Assembly: GCA_031763025.1 (NCBI GenBank)
Contig: JASSKH010000010.1
Location: 10,247,427 to 10,311,426, forward strand
Reading direction: 5' to 3'
DNA: 64,000 nucleotides
From: Macrocystis pyrifera
Taxonomy: Eukaryota; Sar; Phaeophyceae; Laminariales; Laminariaceae
Part shown: piece by piece, positions 41,254-52,700 of the stretch
How positions within the stretch are numbered: position 1 is the first letter of the stretch
Layout: every line of letters begins with the position of its first letter
Notes under the pieces: generated by a model
Database searches by the model: none
The model's input: the letters and a program-made list of their open reading frames with translations, nothing else
Told to the model about the DNA's origin: nothing
Made by a program: the position numbers and the translations under genes

Positions 41254-43673
41254 CTGCTTTTTTTGCGTTGGTTGTAAATATTTGTTGGAAAAAAAAAAAA
41301 AAAAAAAACAGTGTGTTGTATGAGGGGTTTGTGGTTGGTTCGGTCAGTCACCACCCCTTTACTCTTGTATCCACGATTTTTTGGGACAAACTACATGCGA
41401 ATAGAGTCGGCTACAAGATTCAGTAATAAAAAGCGTCAGGCTTGGGTTTCCATCTCTATTATATGGCGTATACGGGTAGGGGGCGTGATCTAGCCGAACG
41501 CGGTGAAATCTCTTTTTTGCGGCGGGATGGGTGAGTGGGTAGGTGGGTGGGTGGGTTGGTGACTGGGTGGGGGGGCGGGCGCTGAAATACTACTGCACAT
41601 CGTATGCCCCCCTTGGACACATGATACACAGGAGCCAGCTGCTATCGCTAAAAACAAGGATGGGAAAATAACGAGATAGCCTGCATTTCCGTATAAGGGT
41701 ATGCAAAACGCGCCTCCCACGAGCAAAAAAAATAACAGGCGAGTAGTACATGAGCTTTTTTGGCTAGAAAGAGCAGGAACGAATAACGACAAACGAGTTT
41801 GATACGCGCAAAAAACAATAGACTCGCGTAACTCCGAGTTTCATGAAGCAGTCTGTCACCAAAACATGGGTGCGGCACCTGTATACAGTCAAAAACGGCA
41901 CGGGGTCAAAGACGACCTTGCGCAGCAGCAGCAGGAGGAGGCCAGAGTAGGTACAGAAGCTACATGATACACACATAATAAACAATTTACGATAGATGTT
42001 GCCATATATCATACCAGGTACCAGGTATACAATATTTTGCTACACATTATGGTACTCTTTTGTTACGATTTTGTAAATATTTCGTCAACAAGCGGCCGAC
42101 GCACATATCTGTTAGCGTGCAAAATGGAGCATAAACCGCTCAATCGGTCGACCTCACAGCTGACGTATGCATTAGTAAACAAACTGAACAAAAAAACACA
42201 ACACACATCAACACAAACTCACTTTCCAAAATCTCCCCCGCGGATATCCGGGATGGCCTTCTCCGACATCAGCACGTTGTCCAGCACCCAGAATTGCAAC
42301 GCGTTGAGTATCCTGCGGGCAGCAAACGGGAGAGGGCGCAAGGACCCAGCCACACAGCGTTAGCACATACCAGTACCTGGTATCAGTACACCGATACTCC
42401 GGAATCACGCTTGCACGCATTCCCCACGTTCTGTACTTGGGTTGGTTGAAGAAAGCGCATCCCCGAACTTTTACCCTGTATTCTGTTAACAGCAGGTAGT
42501 TTTTGCTTCCGTGTTAACGTGGAGCATTCCCATATCTCTAGACTGTACTCTAGAACGTTAATTGTGTTGACGTAAAAGCATGCGGCAATTTTTGTCCTGC
42601 ATCCTAGATGGTGTTAACTTTTGTTGTGCTAAAGCGTTCCCAGATCTCTATACTTACCCTACTATTACGGGGGACCATAGTAAGCAGGACCCAATATTGC
42701 TAGTAAAAATAGGAAAATGTATAGGTTTTTGTGTATACCGTAGGTCCTATTTACTATGGTTCCCCGTAATAATGTAGACCGTAGATGTAGTAGGTGTGTC
42801 AACGTAAAGACGGCTCCCCACAACCCGCATCGCTCTCTCTTCCTTACATACCAGGGGCAGATGCGATTAAGCTCAAGGCTTATTTAGGCCTTAACATACT
42901 AGTCTTGGTATCGGGGGGGTCGCGGTCAGTCAAGAGGGTCACACCGCGGCCTTCTATGGAGGACGCGTCAGGGCCTCTTGAGGCCTTACTACAGTTGTTT
43001 TCGCGTGGGTGGGCGGTCAGTCGCGGGGTCAAACCGCGGTCTCCTGTGATGGACGCGTCAGGGCCTATTTGGGCCCCAACATACTATTCATAGTTTTCGT
43101 GCAGGGGGACGGTCAGTCAAGGGGTCAAATCGCGGTCTCCTGCAATGGACGCGTCAGGGCCTTTTAGGGCCTTAATATTCCAATTTTAGTGTAGGGGGCG
43201 GTCAGTCAAGGGGTCAAACCGCGGTTTTCAATCTATGGTACATTAAATCTTGGCTCACCAAGGGCAGATGATCATGACGATCGTTAGCTCCAGCTCCGGG
43301 TAGGAGCTGACCGGCGAGAAAAGGGCCTTCGCGAGGGATGAGAGGACCTCGTCCATGGTAATGACGATGGTCGTCGTTACCGCCTTGCAGATCACAAGGA
43401 TAACCATGTACGCTAACAGCTGGGTGCGGTATACGGAAAAGAGCGGCGGGGTTCCGTAGTCTCCTGTCACCTGCCGGCAAGCGAGTAAACGTAAAGCAAG
43501 CAAGCGAGCGAGCAAGGAAGCGAAAAAAATAAGCCAAGACGAAACCACGAGTCAAGCGAGCAAACGAGCAAACAACCAAGGGAGCAAGACAACAACCACC
43601 TTGTGTACCAGGTATAGGTTAAGCAGTGGCAATGGCTCAATCAATCGCTGTACGCTGAACGAATGGGTTACTG

Positions 43674-43737
<64 letters not shown>

Positions 43738-46700
43738 CGCGAACGAACGGACGAACCAACCAACCAACCAAGGGGTTGACCACTGACCAGGAGGCTGCTG
43801 ATGCCGAACCGCCTGGCGGTGAGCTCCTGCACCCTAACGAAGCACCAGATCATGAACGTTCCGATCGCGATGTCCAATAAAAAATTGACGAAGTACATGG
43901 CGCACTCGTCCGATCCCGTTATCCCACCGCCCTGTACGTACAAAGTTACAACAAAAAAACAGAAAGCACACGAGCCCAACACCATTTTGCAGTCAACGTC
44001 ACCATCACGTGCACAAAGCAGCAACAACAGGAGCACCAGCAAAAGCACCAGCAGGAGCACCAGCAGGAAAGCACGCAGTTCGGAGGAGGGGGGAGGGGGG
44101 GGGGGGGGCGTATTCAGTGGTTGCTTGCCTTACAGTCGTTTGACCATTGACCACGCATCGCTTTCGAGACGGAGCACCGTTCCTACTCCTAATAGAGACA
44201 CCTCCTACACTTGGGCGCTCATTACGTCGTTTCCATATATTACACACAGTAGAAACTTTTTACTATTACGGGGGGGCCATAGTAAATAGGACCAAATATT
44301 GTCAGTAAAATTTAGGTAAATATAGAGTTTTTTGTGTGTATCGTAGGTCCTATTAATTATGGTCCCCCGTGATAGTCGTATCCCCTTTCTGTTTTGCCAC
44401 CTGTGGCCACCATCTATCTCCTAGGATAACGGTCATTTTCTCGCAACTATCTACGGGGGAGCGGGGGGGGGTGTACTCGATATCATGCATGGCCGTAGTC
44501 GTATTAACGTAGACCCTCGCATCCCTACAATGCCGGGACGGAGTACGTCGGGTTTTCGCCGACCAGGTAGACATTGCTCGCACCGAGCGCGAGGCACCGT
44601 GAGGTGTTCGGCGAGCCGCATGAAGGGTGAGCTGCATCCTACTAAGAACCGCTTGTGAGGCGGACTTGCATGGGGATGACGGCTTCAAAGAGACAAACTT
44701 ATTTTCCGATGTCGCCACTTTCCGAGACGGCAATGGGTATACTATACTATACTATGTAACTGCCTCGTGGGTGCCTTACCATAAACACTACGTGATACGA
44801 TATTGCCCTTGTGCGGAACTCCGCACAAACGATCTATAACCCGATCGCCAGCTGTGACCGACCGTCAAAAAAAAAAAAAAACGAGAAAAAAAAAACGGTG
44901 ACCTGATTGTCTAGCTCATGTGGTGAGCGGCATGTTCTACAGTGCCGTTGCCAACCGACGCCAACCCAACCCACACATAATATAAAGGGGTGGGGGGGGG
45001 GGGGGCGCAATAAATCGAGCCGTGGGGAGGGCGGGGGGAGCACAGTGATTGGTGGGGGGAAAGAGTCGGGCAGGGGGGATGGTGACCGAGGTGGAGGGGG
45101 GGAGGGGCAGGGTGGGAGTAGGGAGGAGTACGGTAATGGAGGCGGGCGACGGGGGGGGGGGGGGGGGGGGGGCGAAACACGATAATTGAGGTGGGGGGAA
45201 AGGGCGGTAGGAGGCACATGGGTGGAGAGTGGGGGAGGGCATCGGCGCACAGGGAAGAGGGGGGGGGGGACTACGGCGACTGGGCGATTGAGGTGGGGGT
45301 TAAACGGCGAGAGGGCAAAGAGGGGGGTGTAATCGATATCATGCATGGAGTACATGGTCGTACGACCATATACCCTCGCACCCCTTTCGAGACGGAGCAC
45401 CGTTCCTGCTCTTAATAGAGACAACTCCAACAGTTGGGCGCTCATTACGTTGTTTGCAAACATTATATGAAACAATTTTGCTATTCTTATCACCTTCCTG
45501 TTTCTCCGCCTGTGGCCACCATCAATCTGTTAGGGTAGCGATCGTTTTCTCGCTATCTGGGGGGGGGGGGGGGATATAGATCTTGGCCCAGCTTCGTCAA
45601 ATGCTAAAGCCGACCGCCCAGGACAATTGTCGGAGTGAAAACGTGACGACGAATTGCTGGCATGAAATAGTGGGGACTGGCAAGCGTATAACCGAAAAAA
45701 AAACTTTGGGGACTTCGAGTTGGAACCCTCTTGCACGAGAACAAGGGTCAAGAACTGCTCTCAACATTCGGTAGCGACGCCACAAAACCATACAAATACT
45801 GCTGTACAATCGTCAGACAGATCATGATGATCTACAGATAGATAGATCATATACACTACAGATAGACCATCTACAAATAGATCATCTACGTCACCTAGAC
45901 CCTAACCTGCCGTATGATGATTAGTTGTGCAGGATCTGTCTACTATGGTACATATCCCAGACAGGAACCACGTCCTACAGCAGTAGACCATGGAGGCCGG
46001 CAACATGAGCTAAATCATACCCATCATACAGATCAGGAATCTTATCTGAAAGATCTACTAGTATATCATGAAAGGGAATGATCTGTAGGTGATCTGTATG
46101 ATCTATCTGATCTGTCCCATGTGTGAACTCCACACTCTTAAGACACTCTGGTACACGGCATACAAAAAGATAGGACTCACCTCCTGGATGGAGAGGATGA
46201 TATTCCACACGTGGATGAACAACGCTCCGAACCCCTGCTTGGAGACGTCGTACATCCACACCATGAGGTCTCGCTTCACTGGGGCCCGCCATCGCTTCAG
46301 CTGATGCGGTAGGTATCACGCCGCGTTCGGGTACGTTCCACCATGTCACACGACAACAACAAGGGACAAGCGGCACCGTCGCAATCAAAGCACTTGGTTT
46401 GGTTTGGTTTGGTTTGGTTCGGGTTGGGTTGGGAACCGCGTTTTTTTTTTCACGTTGAATGAAATAACCGCATCGAACTGAACGGAAACATGGTAGACAT
46501 AAAAAAAAAGGTAAGATCAGAACCGAACCGAACGGATCCGTGAGGATCTCCGCAGAACCGAAACGAATCAAACCGTAAGAACAAACAAGGTGGACGCACG
46601 GTATTTCAGATCCATCGACTGGTGGAAAAACAGCATTCCTATAATATGGACCTGGAACCGATCCGTCCGTTGGAATGTCGAGGCGACGGTTCCGAACCGA

Positions 46701-49054
46701 GCGACTCCGTCACTTTGCTCGAAAACACAAAACCGTACCGAACGGAAGCGAACCGAGCCGAACCGTAGGGTTTTGAAACACCGAATCGAACCGTAGGATA
46801 ATAAAATCCTCAGAACCGAACCGAACCGAACCGAAACGTAGGAACGTCCAAGGAGAAACAACCGAACCACCGCGATTGCCAACCGTGAAAACCCCGAGTG
46901 AAGTAATGCCTCGAATTTATTATTAGTGCAGTATTAATATTAATAGTACGCTGTGGTAATTTTGCAATTTCGACGTTACCAAGAGACATAGATCCCTCTC
47001 TTTCGTCGTACGATCTCAATCTTGAACTGCAGTATATATAGTACAGTTTACAACATCGGTGTACGTTAATCAGTATTACAGACTCCGACGAGGACGCAGC
47101 GGCAACACTCCAGCAGGTGTACGAATATTTTAGGCGTTCCAGCACGTGGAAGTGCATTACTACTAGTACGACGATTACCATTCGACCATACCAGTATGGC
47201 AAGCAACAAAGGAGTACGCCCCCCTCCCCGAGGATCTACGGTCAACACGACTACGGCCATGCATGATAATGAGTGCACACCCCCCCCCTCGCCGTCCCCG
47301 TCCCCGTCCCCACCACCTCCCGCTTTGATCGCTCTGTTTCATTTTTTGCGTATGGCAGAATGCATTTCACTAATATTAATAGATACTTGAGCAACTTGCC
47401 CTCTGTACGTACAGCGTACGAAGATTCAAAATACCCAGGTATTGGAATAGTCGTACTTGTACCGCTGTACGAGTAGCTATTACGGGGGGACTACAGAAAT
47501 AGGAGCAAATATTGTTGGTAAAAATAGGTCAATACATAGGTTTTTGTGTCCGCCGTAGGTCCTATTTACTATGGACCCCCGTAAATACTACTACTACGAC
47601 TACGACTCTGGACGGAAATGTATAAGGACGGCTTCGTCTACATGCTATAGTCCAAACGCTCCTTCAACGTAACGTTCAGACTGGTGTGTACTGCTGGGCC
47701 TGGTACGCACACCTATTATAGTTCACCGGCGAACGACACACACACACTATACTCAGCAGTATACTGCTGCTGTGCACTGCGGGATGTACCCGTAAACGAT
47801 GCCTGGAAAACGCCAACGCTAAACCATTGCCAGTGCAACCAGCACACCGTCACCAGAGGAAACGACTCTAATGACTTACGTACTACTAATATTAATACCA
47901 CTGCTGTATTGTAGCACGTAGGTGCCAGGTGGACACAAGACTGCTGCCGCCTGCGGTGCTTCAGATGTGTGCCCCCCCGGACCCCTGGAACAATACATGC
48001 CCTCTGTCAGTGGAAAAAAAAAGCAGAGACGGTGGACGTAGGGGTAACAAAATTTCGTGGCAAAAGCTGGCGGTGTCCTCAGTCCTCCGTTCTCGGAGGA
48101 ACGCTTCCATTCACTCAAAATGAACTGAGCAGAGCGAACTCGAGCCCCGTCCGTCGTTGACTTGAGCAGGAACGCTAGAAAATGCTCTACCTGGTATACA
48201 TCAACATGGAGTAGAATAAATAGCACACGCTATCCCCGCCCCTGCTGTGCTATCTATCGTAATGGTACGCAACTATCATAGGAATACATAGCAGCACCCC
48301 TGCTCCAGGCAATTTATACTTTTGACCGATAACAAGATCAGAGCAGAACAACATCGGTCTAGAGTCTAAAGAAGGCCTCAAACTTTTTGTTGCGCTGCGC
48401 AACGAACACGACGTGGCGCAGTCTCCGGGTCTTGCGACACAAGACAGCAGCGTCTATTAATACCACGTACTGCTGTACTGGTGGTATTTATTACTATTAA
48501 TATGTACTCGTACCTGGTATAATTGACTTCTCGTGTATATTTTTGATAACGTGAAAGAAAAAATACTGAACTATGTACAGCAGTCAGTACGAGAGGTTAT
48601 GTGGAAACACCAGGCCGCCAGTCCTCGCCCCTCCACGCGGAGAAACGTCCAGCGAGTTTCACAGGGAGAGGTTCCAGTCATGCTCTTGTGTGCGGACGCT
48701 AAGCCTCCGAGGCACCAGAGTCGCTTTCGCCCGAGATCGGGAGGACGACTGACTGACTGCCTCGGTAGCAGCCTATCCTATTTGGTACACCAGGCACTTG
48801 TTAGAAGCGGAGCACCCGGGTTTGCTTTTCAATACGACTTTATAGAGAGGGGGGCCAAATCGACGGATAAAAAAGAAAGAGTAGATGAGAAGACAAACAA
48901 GATTTACAGCCTGCGAAACAACAAGTCTCACCACTAGCCCAGCGAGCGCAGCGAACCCCAGAATCAGCTGCAAGGCGTAGGCGTAGTTCTCCGATATGAG
49001 GTGGCAGCCTCCCGCGTCCGCCTCGACCGCGCCGTAAGGCGTAGGGGCAGCCAT
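40872..49054 (-). CDS. STIMATE (TMEM110/YPL162c-type) membrane protein, complete, 6 exons
   Basis: Six exons join without any frame problem into 356 residues. STIMATE proteins are multi-pass ER membrane proteins; the animal member promotes STIM activation at ER-plasma membrane junctions, and fungal and plant relatives lie in vacuole or other endomembranes. Seen: helix 1 (NYAYALQLILGFAALAGLV, residues 23-41), the SKQ and GALFIH block (61-71), NFLLD (97-101) in a helix, a long hydrophobic stretch (residues about 145-199) and FWVLDN (207-212) near the end of the membrane domain, in the order found in human TMEM110. The C-terminal 125 residues are hydrophilic and Gly/Ser/Arg-rich, with no similarity I recognise. 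Introns are 0.3-2.6 kb. The gene is divergent to the unknown plus-strand gene, 183 bp from its ATG. Function in algae is inferred from the family. Confidence 0.93.
42223..42312 (-). CDS. STIMATE exon 5
   Basis: 90 nt. Acceptor CCGCAG, donor GTGAGT. It encodes ILNALQFWVLDNVLMSEKAI, then PDIRGGDFG. NAL.FW..DN.LM is the closing motif of the STIMATE membrane domain. Confidence 0.93.
42663..42772 (+). mobile_element. R1 MITE in STIMATE intron 4
   Basis: TATTACGGGGGACCATAGTA and CTATGGTTCCCCGTAATA around core GGACCCAATATTG. Confidence 0.92.
42911..43235. repeat. Tandem array, four units of about 95 bp
   Basis: Unit starts near 42,914, 43,008, 43,104 and 43,194; each has CGGTCAGTCAAGGGGTCAAA, CCGCGG, then ATGGACGCGTCAGGGCCT. 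A single unit start is found at 37,133. The array ends about 20 bp from the exon 4 donor of STIMATE. Confidence 0.8.
43259..43470 (-). CDS. STIMATE exon 4
   Basis: 212 nt. Acceptor CCGGCAG, donor GTGAGC. It encodes GDYGTPPLFSVYRTQ and hydrophobic segments AYMVILVICKAVTTTIVIT and ELTIVMIICP. The donor lies about 20 bp from a tandem array of roughly 95-bp units. Confidence 0.93.
43498..43740. repeat. (GCAA)n array and related GCGAGCAA tract
   Basis: Perfect CAAG tetramers from 43,674 to 43,737 and degenerate GAGCAAGCGAGC at 43,498-43,590. It fills most of the 317-bp STIMATE intron 3. Confidence 0.9.
43788..43931 (-). CDS. STIMATE exon 3
   Basis: 144 nt. Acceptor GTACAG, donor GTCAGT. It encodes GSDECAMYFVNFLLDIAIGT, then FMIWCFVRVQELTARRFG, the family's most conserved helix. 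Confidence 0.94.
44090..44454 (-). mobile_element. R3 element interrupted by an R1 MITE
   Basis: G run, GCGTATTCAGTGGTTGCTTG, AGAGACACCTCCTACACTTG, MITE at 44,264-44,374, then TGTGGCCACCATCTATCTCC and CTAGGATAACGG. Confidence 0.82.
44264..44374 (+). mobile_element. R1 MITE inserted in an R3 element
   Basis: TATTACGGGGGGGCCATAG to CCCCCGTGATA. R3 sequence continues on both sides (CATATATTACACA to the left, CTTTCTGTTTTGCC to the right), so this MITE is younger than that R3 copy. Confidence 0.92.
44455..44990 (-). mobile_element. R2 element, near full length
   Basis: G run and GTGTACTCGATATCATGCAT at the left; CCAACCCAACCCACACATA at the right, with an A-rich tract before it. Directly follows an R3 copy. 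In STIMATE intron 2. Confidence 0.8.
45310..45560 (-). mobile_element. Chimeric R2-R3 element
   Basis: Starts as R2 (GGTGTAATCGATATCATGCA, CGACCATATACCCTCGCA) and switches at about 45,380 to R3 (CCCTTTCGAGACGGAGCACC, onward to GTTAGGGTAGCGATCG). See finding. Confidence 0.72.
45820..46130 (+). repeat. R6 GATC-rich dispersed repeat
   Basis: CCCTAACCTGCCGTATGATG, CAGATCAGGAATCTTATCTG, CTGTCCCATGTGTGAA. Ends 50 bp from STIMATE exon 2. Confidence 0.65.
46181..46300 (-). CDS. STIMATE exon 2
   Basis: 120 nt, phase 0 at both ends. Acceptor CATCAG, donor GTGAGT. It encodes LKRWRAPVKRDLMVWMYDVS, then KQGFGALFIHVWNIILSIQE, corresponding to the LKRxRxP...W..D.SKQ..G.LFIH block of STIMATE. Confidence 0.93.
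46380..46860. repeat. CCGAACCGAA / GGTTTGGTTT dispersed pentamer repeat
   Basis: GGTTT units at 46,398-46,425 and their complement through 46,860 with spacer sequence. Just upstream (gene sense) of STIMATE exon 2. Confidence 0.7.
47249..47292 (+). mobile_element. R2 tail fragment
   Basis: Only the last 30 bp (CGACTACGGCCATGCATGAT, then AATGAGTGCAC) plus C run: a severely 5'-truncated copy. Confidence 0.7.
47478..47585 (+). mobile_element. R1 MITE in STIMATE intron 1
   Basis: TATTACGGGGGGACTA (left arm eroded) to CTATGGACCCCCGTAAATA. Confidence 0.88.
48932..49054 (-). CDS. STIMATE exon 1
   Basis: ATG at 49,054, then 41 codons: MAAPTPYGAVEADAGGCHLI followed by the first membrane helix. Donor GTGAGA, phase 0. 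Codons upstream of the ATG are not conserved with the family, and the length agrees with family N-termini. Confidence 0.9.
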
Positions 49055-49237
49055 CTGGCGAACTCACACTGCCTCATCTGACCCATCAAACTCTAGAAGC
49101 AAACCGCTCGATACATCCCTTCATATCTTTATGAACTCCCGATAAGCCAACTTCGTGCACCAAAACAGCATAAACGCACAACCGCGTAGCGGCGTATACA
49201 GTATACAGGAGCCCCGTGCTCGAAGCAATTGTCATCC
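49055..49237. promoter_or_regulatory. 183-bp divergent region between STIMATE and the unknown plus-strand gene
   Basis: It separates two opposite-strand ATGs and must hold the 5' UTRs and core promoters if both starts are right. No TATA box or other named element is visible. Confidence 0.4.
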
Positions 49238-49771
49238 ATGGACACAGCCGAGGTTGTGGGCCCCGGCGACCCGTCGTCAGCAGAAACCGCGGCTGTGTCC
49301 GACGAATCCCCGAAGGAACCCCCACCCAGGTCTCCGGAACCCCGCAATGCGTCTGAAGTATTAGCTGAAGACGGAAAACAACCCACTGCCAAGAAGACCA
49401 CTGCTGCTGCTGATGTTGCGCCGACAGCTCTGTCAAAACCGACACCGCCGCATTGCCTTGGTGCTCGAGGATATGACTTAGGATACTTCGATGTGGGCTC
49501 CTTCTTCGTGTTCCACAAGGAGCCGCCAGCATCGGGGGCGAGCGAGGCAGCAGCAGGCACCTCACGAGGCGTGGATTCACAGCTACTTGCTCCTCCTCCT
49601 TCTCCCTCTCCTGCTGGCACCGAATCGCCGTCCGCCGACAGCGCACCCTCTCCTCTCGGGTATGACTTTTTAGACGGGCTTAAAGTCAAGCCCTCCGAGC
49701 ACCGGGGCAAGGCAGTGGAGGGGGAGGGGTCGGAGGAGGCTATGGCGGCATTCGTGGAGTTGCAGCGGCAG
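49238..49771 (+). CDS. Unknown gene exon 1
   Basis: ATG at 49,238, 178 codons, then CAG|GTACGG donor. The frame stays open to 49,834 if unspliced (199 codons in all, then TAA), so an unspliced single-exon reading is possible. The N-terminal half is acidic and disordered; a conserved-looking island lies near GYDLGYFDVGSFFVFHKEP (residues about 82-100). Confidence 0.65.
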
Positions 49772-52700
49772 GTACGGCCTCAGCGGTTAGAGGTGGTGGT
49801 TGGTATGCCTGCCGTTTTTACCCGTCCGAAATAAGAAATAAGGACCAACGCCTGTTGGCGTCAGCCCGAAGCAGCAACAAAACCAACAAGCAATCTCCAT
49901 TGTCGGTGATCTGACGATATGCCAGCTTCTTCGGTACCGGTATGCCAGCATCTCAGATACGTACATATACTCGTACCAGATATCAGTAGCAAATACGAAA
50001 CGCGTCATTACTGCAGCAGTGCGAGGCAGCAGGTACTACTCGTAGAGATAGATGCCCATGCGCGTATACGTATTCATATCACTTAAAACACCACGCTGCT
50101 GCTGTGTCTGCATGGTCGGCCGTAATTACGCTGCTCATTCATGTTCATGTGTATCGTCGTTGCCCCCACGCTTTTTTTCAGCCTACAATTAATTGCGAAT
50201 ACCCAGGCGTATTTCATAATTTTACAAAATACCGGGCGAATTAGGTGAAAGAGGGGATGCGAGTTAGATAGATTGAGACAAAGTTTTGACCCTGGGGTCG
50301 GTCTGACGCTCGCCCTCCTGCTCTGCTCGAGACTCGAGACTGCAGACTGGAGAGGCAAGGGTTCCGTCGTAAATTCTACTGCTACCCGCTGCCCCTGTGC
50401 TAATGGTCGGTCTTAACGGCACATTTTCTATTTCGTTTTTCCTGAATTTCGACTTTTACACCAAATTTAGGAAATGTTTAAAATTGTCGAGTACGTGCCT
50501 CAGTTAGCTCGCGAAAAATTATCATCCACCCAGCACAGAGCCGTCACTACAGCAGCTGCGCTCACGGAAACCATCCGTGCGGTGGTCCCACTGCCGTCGG
50601 CCTGACTCGTAGGCAGGTTTCGGTGCCTTGGAGAGTAAAATCACCAACTCGTCTACAACGCCCAACGCGACAAAGTCTCAGCTAGCTCAGTCAGTCGTCC
50701 ACCTCGGTGCGGTCACCTTGTGAACTCGGCCACGAGAGCCCAGAAAGCGATTGCGCCTTCTGCGTTCGGCCATGACTTGCGAATGACCTTGGGAACGAAT
50801 CTGGCCAGCCTTGTGCGCTCGCGAGTCGTGGCAGAGCTCGAGCGGTGGGGCTGCCCTATCCTCTACAGCCATATACTCGTACGAACCTAAATTTCCTTAC
50901 GGTCGATGTTAACGACATGTATGTATTAATTTTTTCGTTTTTTTTCCTGAAATTTGGGCATTTCACCAAATTCAGCGAGGGTTGAATCTTATCGAGTACG
51001 TGCCTCGGTTGGCTCGCGAAATATCGTCCACCCGGCACAGAACCGTCACTACAGCAGCAGCGCTCGCGGAAACCATCCATGCGGTGGTCCCACTGGCATC
51101 GGCCTGACTCGTAGGCAGCTCTCGGTGCCTTGGAGAGTAAAATCCGTCACCAACTCGTCACGCTACAACGCCCAACACGACAAAGTTCCACAACGAGTAT
51201 GGCGGTGATTACTCTAGTCAGGTGGCCTCCGTGGTCTGCGTCGGTGCGCCTTCGTTGACGCGCAAAAGAGAGCCCCGTGGATACTTTGCGCTTGCTGCGG
51301 TCGGCCATGGTCTGTCGAGAACCTTAGGGGCGACCCTGGCCAGCCTTGTCTGATCATGAGCGGTAGCACGGCTAGCACGGCGGAGCTGCCCGATCGTCGT
51401 AACCCTTGTACCCACGTGAAAACCCTGAAAAAAGCAAGGAATACCTAAAACTTCGAGGCGACTTTTTGGGGGGGTACATGAAGTTTTTCGGCTCTGCCGG
51501 AAAAAAGTTCAGGAAAAACGAAATTTAGGGAAAGTACTAAAAACCTGGAACCTACTCCTCGTTAAGATCGACCCTTAAAAAGCTATTAAAAAAATTCTGG
51601 ACGTCATTTTTCGAGGTTGGAGTTTATCGGCTTTTCCCGAAAAAAAAAACGGGAAAATACCGAAATTTCGGGAAAATGCTGAAGAAACCCGAAAAATACT
51701 CCTCGTTACGATCGACCCTAATAGTACGAGCGGAATTTCGGGCAACTGAAATACTACAAGGTAGGTATTGTTAATAGTGATTGGTGGTAATGAGGCGCAA
51801 CCTCAGTACCTGCAGTAGTCAAATCTGCGATGCATCATGTTGGGCGAAAACGGATTGTGCTGAATCTACAAGAATGAACATTATACGTATTCGTGCCGTT
51901 TGGGTTTATTCTACTACAACAGCAGTGCAAGTATATTACTGATTATAAAAAAAGCGCGCCAGCAGCAGCAGCAGCAGACGTGGCGGCGGCAGCAACAGCA
52001 CCAGCACCAGAAGCAGTAGAACACACGAGGCCAGGGTCAGCGTCGCTGCACCCTTTTTACACGTACTCGTACTCGATTTTCTTGTGTTGTTTCCTGGTTC
52101 CCTAATTCGAAATTCGGCATGATTTGAGGACGAAAAATGTGCACCTGACACGTCGTGTCCAACGGAGAGAGCTTCTCGTAGCAGGTGCCACCACTAGTAT
52201 TACGAGGGACCATAGTAAATAGGACCTACGGCACACACAAAAATCTATATATTTACCTATTTTTACTAACAATATTTTGGTCCTATTTACTGTGGTCTCC
52301 CGTAATGATGCTGTTGAACATCTACAGGAGAGCTCGTCCAGCAGCACAACAGCAACAGCAGTAGCACGAGGCCAGGGTCAGCCTCGCTGTACGCCCGGCT
52401 TGTCGGTCTGACCCTTGAACCCTTTGTACAGGCATACTCGATATTGTTGTGTGTTTCCTGGTTCCCCAATTCGAAATTCCTCGAAAACGGAAAACCTATA
52501 ACCTAGTATGTGTCCAACAGAGCTTCTCGTAGCAGGTGGCACCGCTACTACTGCTGTACGACATCTACAGCAGAGCTTCTGCGTCCCCTCATCATGAGGA
52601 GGGTCGGCCGGCCAATGCCACTTGCGACATGTCTTATGGACAGCCCCGAACGTTGCTGTGGACAGACACATTCTGCCTGCGAGTATTTCCAGAGTTGGGT

